DNA of 64,000 nucleotides. Source: Duganella sp. (lineage in GTDB: Bacteria; Pseudomonadota; Gammaproteobacteria; Burkholderiales; Burkholderiaceae_D). The notes under the pieces were generated by a model that was not told where the DNA came from, ran no database searches, and saw nothing but the letters and a program-made list of their open reading frames with translations. Below are positions 19,640 to 28,302 of this stretch, piece by piece (position 1 is the first letter of the stretch; every line of letters starts with the position of its first letter). The position numbers were made by a program, and so were the translations under genes. The stretch spans positions 62,001 through 126,000 of the forward strand of contig JAMFSU010000009.1 in the NCBI GenBank assembly GCA_026225475.1, read 5' to 3'.

Positions 19640-20950
19640 TCAGGCCAACTCCTCCAGGCGAATCTTGGTCACGCTGCCGACGACGGTCGATAAAGCTTCG
19701 ATCTTGAGAATCGCCGCCTCAATGTTGCGCTCCTGAGTTTGGTGCGTAAGCATGATGATATCGGTCTGGGTTTCGCCTTCCGACGGTTCCTTTTGCAGCA
19801 TGGCATCGATAGAAATCGACGAGTCCGCCAGAATGCGCGTGACATCGGCCAGCACGCCCGGCTTGTCCGCCACATGCATGCGCAAGTAATAGCTGGTGGT
19901 GACATCGGCCATCGGCAGCACTGGCGTATCGGCCATCGAATGCGGCTGGAAGGCCAGATACGGTACGCGGTGTTCCGGATCAGCAGTCGCCAGGCGTGTG
20001 ATATCGACCAGATCGGCAATCACGGCCGAAGCGGTCGGCTCGGAACCGGCACCCTTGCCGTAGTACAGCGTTTCTCCGACAGCATCGCCACGTACTACGA
20101 CTGCATTCATCGCGCCTTCGACATTGGCAATCAGGCGGCTCGATGGAATCAAGGTCGGATGCACGCGCAATTCGATGCCATTGGCAGTTTGCCGTGTGAT
20201 GCCGAGCAACTTGATGCGATAGCCCAGTTGTTCGGCATACTTGATATCGGTCGCTTGCAGCTTGGTGATGCCTTCCACGTGCGCCTTGTCGAACTGCACC
20301 GGAATGCCGAACGCAATCGACGCCATGATGGTCAGCTTGTGTGCTGCATCGACGCCTTCAATATCGAAGGTCGGGTCGGCTTCGGCATAGCCCAGGCGCT
20401 GTGCTTCCTGCAACGCCACGCTGAAGTCCAGGCCCTTGTCGCGCATTTCGGACAGGATGAAATTGGTGGTGCCATTGATGATGCCGGCAATCCACTGGAT
20501 GCGGTTGGCAGTCAAGCCTTCGCGCAAGGCCTTGATGATAGGAATGCCACCGGCCACAGCGGCCTCGAACGCCACCATCACGCCCTTTTCCTGCGCAGCC
20601 TTGAAGATTTCATTGCCATGCGTTGCGATCAATGCCTTGTTGGCAGTGACCACATGCTTGCCATTGGCGATGGCCTTGAGCACCAGTTCTTTGGCAATAC
20701 CATAGCCGCCGATCAACTCGATGACAATATCAATGTCCGGGTCATTGACCACCAGATTGGCGTCGTTGACGACCTTGACTTGTCCATTGGTCAGCTCGGC
20801 GGCGCGCTCTGTGTTCAGATCGGCCACCATGGTAATTTCAATGCCGCGTCCCGCGCGCCGCGCAATCTCTTCCTGATTGCGCTTCAATACATTGAAAGTA
20901 CCGGCACCGACGGTGCCAATGCCAAGCAGACCTACTTTGATGGATTTCAT
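19640..20950 (-). CDS. hom: Homoserine dehydrogenase
   Basis: A 436-residue enzyme reducing aspartate semialdehyde to homoserine, the branch point to threonine and methionine. The Rossmann motif is GLLGIGTVGAGTF (residues 8-20). The catalytic region carries GGIPIIKALREGL, GIINGTTNFILSEM and AEADPTFDIEGVDAAHKL. A C-terminal ACT domain (YYLRMHVADKPGVLADVTRIL) allows threonine feedback. The start MKSIKVGLLG is chosen over an upstream in-frame ATG at 21070, which would overlap alaA. It follows alaA by 73 bases. Threonine synthase (thrC), which normally follows hom in this group, is absent, and a strong terminator comes next instead. Confidence 0.96.
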   Translation of the reverse strand: MKSIKVGLLGIGTVGAGTFNVLKRNQEEIARRAGRGIEITMVADLNTERAAELTNGQVKVVNDANLVVNDPDIDIVIELIGGYGIAKELVLKAIANGKHVVTANKALIATHGNEIFKAAQEKGVMVAFEAAVAGGIPIIKALREGLTANRIQWIAGIINGTTNFILSEMRDKGLDFSVALQEAQRLGYAEADPTFDIEGVDAAHKLTIMASIAFGIPVQFDKAHVEGITKLQATDIKYAEQLGYRIKLLGITRQTANGIELRVHPTLIPSSRLIANVEGAMNAVVVRGDAVGETLYYGKGAGSEPTASAVIADLVDITRLATADPEHRVPYLAFQPHSMADTPVLPMADVTTSYYLRMHVADKPGVLADVTRILADSSISIDAMLQKEPSEGETQTDIIMLTHQTQERNIEAAILKIEALSTVVGSVTKIRLEELA

Positions 20951-21023
20951 AATGTCTTCGTAGTTGAAATAAAAAACCGTCGCAGCGCTGCGACGGGTAG
21001 TGCGGGAAAATCTGTTATCACGA

Positions 21024-22253
21024 TCAAGCCGTGCCGTGGCGCTTGCGATAGTTTTCCAGGAAATGCGCAATACGGCCCATCGATTCGGTCAAATCGTCGG
21101 TATTGGGCAAGAACACCACGCGGAAGTGATCCGGTGTCGGACAGTTGAAACCGGTCCCTTGCACAATCAAGACCTTTTCCTCGGCCAGCAAATCGTAGGC
21201 AAATTGCTGATCGTCCTGGATTGGATAAATCTCCGGATCGAGGCGCGGGAACATGTACAGCGCTGATTTCGGCTTGACGCAGGTCACCCCTGGAATGTCG
21301 GTCAGCAGCTTGTGCGCCAGATCACGTTGCTTGGCCAGACGACCATGCGGCGCCACCAGATCGTTGATGCTTTGGTAACCGCCCAGCGCGGTCTGGATCG
21401 CATATTGACCGGGTGCATTGGCACACAAACGCATCGATGCCAGCATGTTGAGGCCCTCGATGTAATCCTTGGCATGCCTTTTTTCGCCCGAAACCACCAT
21501 CCAGCCGGCACGATAGCCGCAGGAACGGTAATTCTTGGACAAGCCGTTGAAGGTGATGAACAGCACGTCGTCAGCCAGCGAGGCCAGCGAAGTATGGGTG
21601 TTGCCGTCGTACAGCACCTTGTCGTAGATTTCGTCGGCGAAGATGATCAATTGGTGCTGGCGCGCCACTTCGACCAATTCCTTGAGCACCTCTGTGGTGT
21701 ACAGGGCGCCGGTTGGATTGTTCGGGTTGATGACCACGATGGCCTTGGTATTGGGCGTGATCTTCTTGCGAATATCGGCCACGTCGGGTTGCCAGCCGGC
21801 CTGTTCGTCACAGACATAATGCACTGGTGTGCCGCCGGACAAGCTCACGGCAGCCGTCCACAGCGGATAATCCGGTGAAGGCACCAGCACCTCATCGCCG
21901 GTATTGAGCAGCGCATTGACGCTCATGACGATCAATTCCGAGGCACCATTGCCAAGGTAGATATCATCAATGGTGACACCCTGGATCTGCTTTTGCTGGG
22001 TGTAATGCATGATCGACTTGCGCGGCGCGAACAAACCCTTGGAATCGGTATAGCCGGAGGCATTGCCCATGTTGCGGATCATGTCCTGCACGATTTCATC
22101 GGGCGCATCGAAGCCGAACGCGGCCAGGTTGCCGATGTTGAGCTTGATGATTTTATGGCCTTCTTCTTCCATTTGCCGCGCTTTTTCCAGCACGGGCCCG
22201 CGGATGTCGTAACAGACATCTGCCAGTTTCTTCGATTTTTGAATCGGTCGCAC
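21024..22253 (-). CDS. alaA: Alanine transaminase, AlaA family
   Basis: A 409-residue fold-type I PLP aminotransferase closely resembling E. coli AlaA, which makes alanine from pyruvate and glutamate. Conserved stretches are VCYDIRGPVLEKA, GYTDSKGLFAPRK, DIYLGNGASELIVM, VINPNNPTGALY and FADEIYDKVLYDG. The PLP lysine is in FNGLSKNYR (Lys240). GTG at 22253 is chosen because AAGGA lies eight bases upstream and the protein then begins exactly where E. coli AlaA does; the ATG three codons earlier touches that Shine-Dalgarno. GNLAAFG replaces GNPAPFG of E. coli. It leads an operon with hom. Confidence 0.93.
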   Translation of the reverse strand: MRPIQKSKKLADVCYDIRGPVLEKARQMEEEGHKIIKLNIGNLAAFGFDAPDEIVQDMIRNMGNASGYTDSKGLFAPRKSIMHYTQQKQIQGVTIDDIYLGNGASELIVMSVNALLNTGDEVLVPSPDYPLWTAAVSLSGGTPVHYVCDEQAGWQPDVADIRKKITPNTKAIVVINPNNPTGALYTTEVLKELVEVARQHQLIIFADEIYDKVLYDGNTHTSLASLADDVLFITFNGLSKNYRSCGYRAGWMVVSGEKRHAKDYIEGLNMLASMRLCANAPGQYAIQTALGGYQSINDLVAPHGRLAKQRDLAHKLLTDIPGVTCVKPKSALYMFPRLDPEIYPIQDDQQFAYDLLAEEKVLIVQGTGFNCPTPDHFRVVFLPNTDDLTESMGRIAHFLENYRKRHGTA

Positions 22254-22518
22254 AGTGCACATCCTTAAAACGGTATTTCATTAAATGGAACCGCCTCACC
22301 GACATCCGCTCTGGCAGGAACGCTTCTTATCACGAGTAATGACATGCGCTCCTGCAAAAGCCCGCCGGAACCGGCCATTTTGCCGAAAGCCTTCGATTTT
22401 ATCAATGAATAATGCGTAGCCAAGAACAGGAAAACGCTACAATGCAGCACTTTAAGACCTTATTGTCGAAATCGGCCGAGACTACACGCTGACGGTTGCC
22501 CTTTCGACGCTACGCGCC

Positions 22519-22920
22519 ATGAAGCTTCAATCCACTGCAAGCCAGCAATACCAAACCGTCACGGCCTATGACGACACCGGCATTGAAATCAATGCCGTGC
22601 GCTTTACGAATAGCCTGCTGGTATTGCCAGAGACAGCACCGACCGCCTGGCCGGTGGCGTCCTTCGATCAATTGAGCGAGGCGCATTTTGAGCAGATCGA
22701 TGCCACCCAGCCTGACGTGGTGATCCTCGGCACCGGACAGCGGCAACGTTTTGTCCATCCCAAACTGACGACGCAACTGACGGCACGCCGGATTGGTGTC
22801 GAATGCATGGATAATCAGGCGGCTTGCCGAACTTACAACATTTTAATGGCAGAAGGCCGCAAAGTTGCGCTGGCGCTGATCATTGAATCGGGCTCTCCAC
22901 ACCACCCTGTCTCTGCTTAA
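22519..22920 (+). CDS. Mth938-like domain protein (DUF498)
   Basis: A 133-residue protein of the Mth938-like family, small alpha/beta proteins of unknown biochemical role (the human homologue NDUFAF3 assists respiratory complex I). Family features are the core PDVVILGTGQRQRFVHPKL and GVECMDNQAACRTYNILMAEGRKVALALI. It is divergent from alaA and ends 13 bases before arnT, so it probably shares the arnT transcript. No relation of its function to lipid A modification is evident. Confidence 0.88.
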   Translation: MKLQSTASQQYQTVTAYDDTGIEINAVRFTNSLLVLPETAPTAWPVASFDQLSEAHFEQIDATQPDVVILGTGQRQRFVHPKLTTQLTARRIGVECMDNQAACRTYNILMAEGRKVALALIIESGSPHHPVSA

Positions 22921-22933
22921 GGAAATCGCCGTA

Positions 22934-24655
22934 ATGCGCGAATTGTACAAATCCAAAGCGTTCGTCTGGACGCTGCTCATCCTGTTCCTGCTGATTTGGT
23001 TCTATATGCTTGGCGCCCGCACCCTGGTGCCGACCGATGAAGGACGCTATGCGGAAATGGCGCGCGAAATGGTTGCCACCCAGGATTGGATCACGACGCG
23101 CCTGAACGGCATCAAGTACTTCGAAAAGCCACCGCTGCAAACCTGGATGAATGCAATCACCTTCGAGTTGTTCGGGCTTGGTGAATGGCAAGCACGTTTG
23201 TGGACCGGTCTCAACGGCCTGTTTGGCATCGCTCTGGTTGCTTATACCGGTCGTCGCGTGTTCAACGAACGTGTCGGTTTCTATGCCCCGCTGGTGCTGG
23301 CATCGAGCTTGTTCTGGGCGGCCATGGGCCATATCAATTCGCTCGACATGGGCCTGGCCGGGATGATGACCTTGAGCATCTGCGCCCTGCTGTTGGCGCA
23401 GCGCACCGAGGCCGACCGCGACGAACAACGCAACTGGATGCTGCTATGCTGGGCTGGCATGGCGTTGGCGGTATTGTCCAAGGGCTTGATCGGCATTGTG
23501 CTGCCGGGCGCAGTGCTGATACTGTACACGCTGTTTTCGCGCGACTGGGCGATCTGGAAGCGCTTGCACATGATCAAGGGCTTGTTGCTGTTTTTCCTGA
23601 TCACCACGCCCTGGTTTGTACTCGTGTCGATGAAAAACCCGGAATTCCCGCAATTCTTCTTCATCCACGAGCATTTCCAGCGTTTTACTACCAAGATCCA
23701 TAGCCGTACCGGCCCCTGGTATTATTTCATCCCCATTCTGGTGGCAGGCATCCTGCCCTGGCTGGCAATCATGGCGCAAAGCCTGTGGGGTGGCCTCAAT
23801 GAAGACCGCAGCGGCGCGGGCAACTTCACCAGCCTGAGTGAAGGCCGCTTCCAGCCGCGCAAGATGTTGCTGGTCTGGTCGGTATTCATTTTTGTGTTCT
23901 TCAGCATTTCCGACTCCAAGCTGCCGTCGTATATTCTGCCGATCTTTCCGACCCTGGCGCTGCTGATTGCCTGCTATCTGGAACGCGCCTCGTCCAAGGC
24001 GATCGTCTGGTCGGCCGCACTGGTGGCGCTGATGTGCGCCATCGGCATGGGTTTCATCTCGCGCGTGCCAGAATTGGCCAAGGATGCTTATTCGCTGCCG
24101 TTGCTGACAGCGCATGTACCGTGGATTTATGCCGCGGCAATTACCGCCTTTGTTGGTGCGGTGCTGGCAATCCGCTTTGCCCGTAGCCAGCGCGACCTGG
24201 CAGTGGTCTTGCTGGCGGCCAGCAGCTTCATCGCCGGCCAGTTGCTGATGCTGGGTCACGATCCACAAGGCCGCTATTCGGCCGGGATCGACTATGTCCC
24301 GGCATTACAGGCAGAATTGACGCCGCAAACGCCGATGTACCTGGTCGGCCGTTATGAACAGGCACTGCCGTTTTACCTGCAACGCACGATGACCATGGTG
24401 CGTCATGCCGATGAACTGGAATTCGGTCTGAAGCAGGAACCGCAGTTGTGGCTGCCAACCATCGATGCCTTCGTGGCGCAATGGATGGCCAACCACGCCG
24501 CCGGCAAGAAAGATATCGCCATCATGGATCCACAAGTTTATAAAGACCTGAAAGAACGCGGCATCCCCATGCGGCTGATCGGCCAGGATCCGCGCCGCGT
24601 GATCGTCGCCAATGATCCACCAACTGCTGGCGAACCAGCCAAGGTGACACCATGA
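22934..24655 (+). CDS. arnT: Lipid A aminoarabinose transferase-like glycosyltransferase
   Basis: A 573-residue polytopic inner-membrane GT83 glycosyltransferase that moves 4-amino-4-deoxy-L-arabinose from undecaprenyl phosphate to lipid A on the periplasmic face, lowering polymyxin binding. The first periplasmic loop carries the catalytic signature VPTDEGRYAEMAREM (Asp35, Glu36) and RLNGIKYFEKPPLQTW, as in ArnT. About a dozen hydrophobic helices follow, then a soluble C-terminal domain. The start MRELYKSKAF follows AAGGAAAT; an in-frame ATG at 22883 lies inside the previous gene. Its stop overlaps the start of the SMR gene by four bases. Confidence 0.92.
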   Translation: MRELYKSKAFVWTLLILFLLIWFYMLGARTLVPTDEGRYAEMAREMVATQDWITTRLNGIKYFEKPPLQTWMNAITFELFGLGEWQARLWTGLNGLFGIALVAYTGRRVFNERVGFYAPLVLASSLFWAAMGHINSLDMGLAGMMTLSICALLLAQRTEADRDEQRNWMLLCWAGMALAVLSKGLIGIVLPGAVLILYTLFSRDWAIWKRLHMIKGLLLFFLITTPWFVLVSMKNPEFPQFFFIHEHFQRFTTKIHSRTGPWYYFIPILVAGILPWLAIMAQSLWGGLNEDRSGAGNFTSLSEGRFQPRKMLLVWSVFIFVFFSISDSKLPSYILPIFPTLALLIACYLERASSKAIVWSAALVALMCAIGMGFISRVPELAKDAYSLPLLTAHVPWIYAAAITAFVGAVLAIRFARSQRDLAVVLLAASSFIAGQLLMLGHDPQGRYSAGIDYVPALQAELTPQTPMYLVGRYEQALPFYLQRTMTMVRHADELEFGLKQEPQLWLPTIDAFVAQWMANHAAGKKDIAIMDPQVYKDLKERGIPMRLIGQDPRRVIVANDPPTAGEPAKVTP

Positions 24656-25023
24656 ATATCACCACCTTCGGTTTCATCTTCGTCGGCATCTGCCTCAATG
24701 CCGTAGCGCAACTGCTGCTCAAGGCCGGTACCAACGCGGTTGGCGCGATTCACCTGACCGCCGACAACTGGCTAGCCACCGGCATCAAGCTGGCGACACA
24801 ATTGCCGATCATCGGCGGCTTGACCTGTTACGTGGTGTCGGTCGGCGTATGGATCATCGGCCTGTCGCGCGTCGATGTCACGATTGCCTATCCGTTGCTG
24901 TCGCTGGGCTATATCATCAATGCCATTGGCGCCTGGTATTTCCTCGGCGAAGTGGTCTCGGCCCAGCGCCTGATGGCCATCGCCGTGATCATCGTCGGCG
25001 TGATTCTGCTTACCCGCAGTTAA
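24652..25023 (+). CDS. SMR/EamA-type small membrane protein, probable aminoarabinose flippase subunit
   Basis: A 123-residue protein with four membrane helices, resembling ArnE/ArnF, the small-multidrug-resistance-like subunits that flip undecaprenyl-phosphate-aminoarabinose to the periplasm. Segments LNAVAQLLLKAGT, YVVSVGVWIIGLSRVDVTIAYPL and INAIGAWYFLGE are typical. It overlaps arnT by ATGA and precedes arnB. Enterobacteria use an ArnE-ArnF heterodimer, while only one subunit is encoded here, so it would need to act as a homodimer or pair with a product from elsewhere. Confidence 0.85.
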   Translation: MNITTFGFIFVGICLNAVAQLLLKAGTNAVGAIHLTADNWLATGIKLATQLPIIGGLTCYVVSVGVWIIGLSRVDVTIAYPLLSLGYIINAIGAWYFLGEVVSAQRLMAIAVIIVGVILLTRS

Positions 25024-25148
25024 TCCCTGGACCAGCGCACTGTCCGCACAGATGGTCAAGCGAGCAGTGCCTGATTTACAATACGTGCCGGTATGTGCGG
25101 CTTTTTTCTGCCGCTACCAGTTTTTGATCCGAAATTTGTGAGCCCTCC

Positions 25149-26294
25149 ATGACACAGCCTTTGCCGTTTTTGCCGTTTTCCAAGCCCACCATTGATGAAG
25201 CGACCATCAGCGCGGTGGCCGATGTGCTGCGCTCCGGCTGGATTACCACCGGCCCCAAGGTGCAGGCATTCGAAAAGCAATTGTCCGAATATCTGGGCAC
25301 GCGCCTGGTGCGCACCTTCAACTCCGGTACCTGCACCATGGAAATCGCCCTGCGTATCGCTGGTGTCGGCGCTGGCGATGAAGTCATCACCACACCGATT
25401 TCCTGGGTAGCGACCGCCAACGTGATCATCGAGACCGGCGCCACACCGGTCTTCGCCGATATCGACCCGGTCACCCGCAACATCGACCTGGACAAGCTGG
25501 AAGCAGCGATCACGCCGCGCACCAAGGCCATCATCCCGGTCTATCTGGCGGGTTTGCCGGTCGACATGGACCGCCTCTACGCCATTGCCAAGAAGCACAA
25601 TCTGCGCGTCATCGAAGATGCTGCCCAAGCCCTCGGCTCGAGCTGGAAAGGCCGGCGCATTGGCGCATTCGGCGATTTCGTGTCGTTCAGCTTCCAAGCC
25701 AACAAAAACATCACCAGTTCCGAAGGTGGTTGTCTGGTGGTCAACAATGCCGACGAAGCGCGCCTGGCGGAAAAATACCGCCTGCAAGGCGTCACTCGCA
25801 CCGGTTTTGACGGTTTGGAAGTCGATGTGCTGGGCGGCAAGTTCAACATGACCGACGTCGCTGCCGCCATCGGCCTGGGCCAGTTTGCCCATATCGATGC
25901 CGTCACTGAAAAGCGCCGCAGCCTGGCGCGCCACTACTTCGACGTATTTGGCAGCGAATTCGAAGGCCAAAGTGGTGCACAACTGCCGGTCGCCGACTTC
26001 GAGAATTCCAACTGGCACATGTTCCAGCTGGTACTGCCAGAACGCATCACGCGCGCGACGTTCATGGAAAAGATGATGGAACGACAAATCGGTATCGGCT
26101 ACCACTATCCACCGATTCATCTGCTCAAGCTTTACCGTGAACTCGGTTTCAAGGAAGGCATGTTCCCCGTAGCTGAACGGGTTGGCCGCCTGATCGTGTC
26201 GCTGCCGATGTTTACGGCGATGAACACGGCCGATGTCGAACGTGCAGTCGGCGCGGTAAAATCCGTGCTCGCAGCAGCGTCGGGTGCAGCATAA
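25149..26294 (+). CDS. arnB: UDP-4-amino-4-deoxy-L-arabinose aminotransferase
   Basis: A 381-residue DegT/DnrJ/EryC1-type PLP aminotransferase, adding the 4-amino group to UDP-4-keto-arabinose. It opens with FLPFSKPTIDEATISAV and has FNSGTCTMEIAL, ISWVATANVI, IEDAAQALGSSW and the Schiff-base lysine Lys186 in SFQANKNITSSEGG. The C-terminal GYHYPPIHLLKLYRELG also matches ArnB. It lies 125 bases after the flippase gene, leaving room for an internal promoter (TACAAT at 25078-25083 is a possible -10). Confidence 0.93.
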   Translation: MTQPLPFLPFSKPTIDEATISAVADVLRSGWITTGPKVQAFEKQLSEYLGTRLVRTFNSGTCTMEIALRIAGVGAGDEVITTPISWVATANVIIETGATPVFADIDPVTRNIDLDKLEAAITPRTKAIIPVYLAGLPVDMDRLYAIAKKHNLRVIEDAAQALGSSWKGRRIGAFGDFVSFSFQANKNITSSEGGCLVVNNADEARLAEKYRLQGVTRTGFDGLEVDVLGGKFNMTDVAAAIGLGQFAHIDAVTEKRRSLARHYFDVFGSEFEGQSGAQLPVADFENSNWHMFQLVLPERITRATFMEKMMERQIGIGYHYPPIHLLKLYRELGFKEGMFPVAERVGRLIVSLPMFTAMNTADVERAVGAVKSVLAAASGAA

Positions 26295-26416
26295 TCAATC
26301 GACAATGAGCGCACTGTAAATCATACTGGCGTTGGCATCACGCGCTGGTATGCAGTTTGCATCAGGTGTAATACATTAACGATGTCTTTAGTGTAATTCT
26401 TAATTTCCAAGCTTTG

Positions 26417-27373
26417 ATGAAACCAGAACTTTCCGTTGTTATTCCCGTATATAACGAGGAATCAGGCCTTGCCAAGCTGTTTGCCCGGCTCTACCCGGCG
26501 TTGGACGCCCTCGGCATCGCCTACGAAATCATTTTCGTCAACGACGGCAGCCGCGACCAGTCCGCCGCCATGCTGGGCGAACAATACCACTTGCGCCCCG
26601 ATGTGACACGGGTAGTGCTGTTCAATGGCAACTATGGCCAGCATATGGCGATTCTGGCCGGCTTTGAAGCTACCCGCGGCGATATCGTCGTCACGCTCGA
26701 TGCCGACCTGCAAAATCCGCCCGAGGAAATCGGCAATCTGGTGACCAAGATGCGCGAAGGCTACGACTATGTCGGCTCGATCCGGCGTCAGCGCCAGGAT
26801 TCTGCATGGCGCACCTGGGCCTCCAAGGCCATGAACCGCCTGCGCGAAAAGATTACGCGTATCAAAATGACCGATCAGGGCAACATGCTGCGCGCCTATG
26901 GCCGCAACGTCATCAACCTGGTCAATCAATGTCGCGAAGTCAATACCTTCGTGCCGGCACTGGCGTATTCGTTTGCGCGCAAGCCGACCGAAATCATCGT
27001 CGAACACGAAGAGCGTTCGGCCGGCGAATCCAAGTATTCGCTGTATAGCCTGATCCGCCTCAATTTTGACCTCATCACCGGTTTTTCACTGGTGCCGCTG
27101 CAATTGTTTTCGCTGCTCGGTATTGGCCTGTCGTTTGCTTCGGCGGCGCTGTTCATCCTGATGGTGATACGTCGCTTCATCCTCGGTGCGGAAGTTCAAG
27201 GGGTATTTACCTTGTTTGCCATCACCTTCTTCCTCATTGGCGTGATCCTGTTCGGCATCGGTCTGCTTGGTGAGTACATTGGGCGCATCTATCTGCAAGT
27301 GCGCGCCCGTCCACGCTATGTGGTGCAGGCAGTGCTCGAGCAATCGTCCGAACAGAGCGGCCAGAACTCATGA
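26417..27373 (+). CDS. arnC: Undecaprenyl-phosphate 4-deoxy-4-formamido-L-arabinose transferase
   Basis: A 318-residue membrane-anchored GT2 glycosyltransferase that loads formyl-aminoarabinose onto undecaprenyl phosphate. The N-terminal GT-A domain has SVVIPVYNEESG, FVNDGSRD and the metal site LDADLQNPPEE. Two C-terminal membrane helices (near 232-260 and 268-295) hold it at the inner face of the inner membrane. A TTG codon sits just before the ATG used here. No strong Shine-Dalgarno is visible. It overlaps the following formyltransferase gene by four bases. Confidence 0.94.
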   Translation: MKPELSVVIPVYNEESGLAKLFARLYPALDALGIAYEIIFVNDGSRDQSAAMLGEQYHLRPDVTRVVLFNGNYGQHMAILAGFEATRGDIVVTLDADLQNPPEEIGNLVTKMREGYDYVGSIRRQRQDSAWRTWASKAMNRLREKITRIKMTDQGNMLRAYGRNVINLVNQCREVNTFVPALAYSFARKPTEIIVEHEERSAGESKYSLYSLIRLNFDLITGFSLVPLQLFSLLGIGLSFASAALFILMVIRRFILGAEVQGVFTLFAITFFLIGVILFGIGLLGEYIGRIYLQVRARPRYVVQAVLEQSSEQSGQNS

Positions 27374-28287
27374 ACGCAGTCGTCTTTGCCTATCATGATG
27401 TCGGTGTGCGCTGCCTGAAGGTATTGCTGGCACGCGGCGTACGCGTGGCCCTGGTGGTCACTCACGAAGATAATCCCAACGAGAATATCTGGTTCGGCTC
27501 GGTCGCCAGCGTCTGCCGTGAATACGGCATCGCCTATATCACGCCGGAAGATCCCAAGTCGGCACAAGTGTTGACACAAGTGCAGGCGGCGCAACCGGAT
27601 TTCATTTTCAGCTTTTACTATCGCCACATGCTGCCGGTCAATCTGCTGGCGCTGGCCAAGCACGGTGCCTACAACATGCATGGCTCGCTGCTGCCGAAAT
27701 ACCGTGGTCGCGTACCGATCAACTGGGCCGTGCTGCACGGTGAAACCGAAACCGGCGCCACGCTGCACGAAATGGCAGAAAAGCCCGATGCCGGTGCCAT
27801 CGTGGCGCAAACGGCGGTACCGATCTTGCCCGACGACACTGCCTACGAAGTCTTCGGCAAGGTCGTGGTTGCTGCGGAGCAAACCCTGTGGCGCGTCTTG
27901 CCGCTGATGCTGTCAGGGCGTACGCCAAAGTTGCCCAACGATCTCAGCAAGGGCAGTTATTTCGGCGGCCGCAAGCCGGAAGACGGCCGTATCGACTGGA
28001 AAAAACCCTCGCAATACGTGCATAATCTGGTGCGTACCGTGGCCCCGCCTTATCCGGGTGCCTTTGAAGAAATTGCGGGTGATAAAATCACGCTGGTGAG
28101 AACCCGCATGGTGCCGGCTTCTGTCCGCCCGACGCTAGAACGGTCGCATGGCACGCAAGACAAGTTCTTTGAAGGTGGCCGCCTCTACGCCCGTTGCGGC
28201 GATGGCAACTATCTGCAAATCATGGGCATCCAGATCAATGATCAAGATGTCTCTCTTAACAATTATTTGAAATACATGGCCGTCTAA
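27370..28287 (+). CDS. arnA: UDP-aminoarabinose formyltransferase (ArnA N-terminal half as a separate protein)
   Basis: A 305-residue formyltransferase using 10-formyltetrahydrofolate to N-formylate UDP-aminoarabinose. It matches the N-terminal domain of E. coli ArnA, and the catalytic residues Asn102, His104 and Asp140 fall at identical numbers (YNMHGSLLPKYRG, KPDAGAIVAQ). In E. coli this domain is fused to the decarboxylase. Here it ends in a true stop and the second half is a separate gene 15 bases on. It is coupled to arnC by ATGA. Confidence 0.93.
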   Translation: MNAVVFAYHDVGVRCLKVLLARGVRVALVVTHEDNPNENIWFGSVASVCREYGIAYITPEDPKSAQVLTQVQAAQPDFIFSFYYRHMLPVNLLALAKHGAYNMHGSLLPKYRGRVPINWAVLHGETETGATLHEMAEKPDAGAIVAQTAVPILPDDTAYEVFGKVVVAAEQTLWRVLPLMLSGRTPKLPNDLSKGSYFGGRKPEDGRIDWKKPSQYVHNLVRTVAPPYPGAFEEIAGDKITLVRTRMVPASVRPTLERSHGTQDKFFEGGRLYARCGDGNYLQIMGIQINDQDVSLNNYLKYMAV

Positions 28288-28302
28288 GGTCGTCTACTTA
28301 AT

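Noticed and set aside
26380..26403. Possible PmrA boxes (CTTTAG, CTTAAT) upstream of arnC
   Set aside because: The half-sites are seven rather than five bases apart and not both consensus; comparable half-matches occur by chance in AT-rich gaps.
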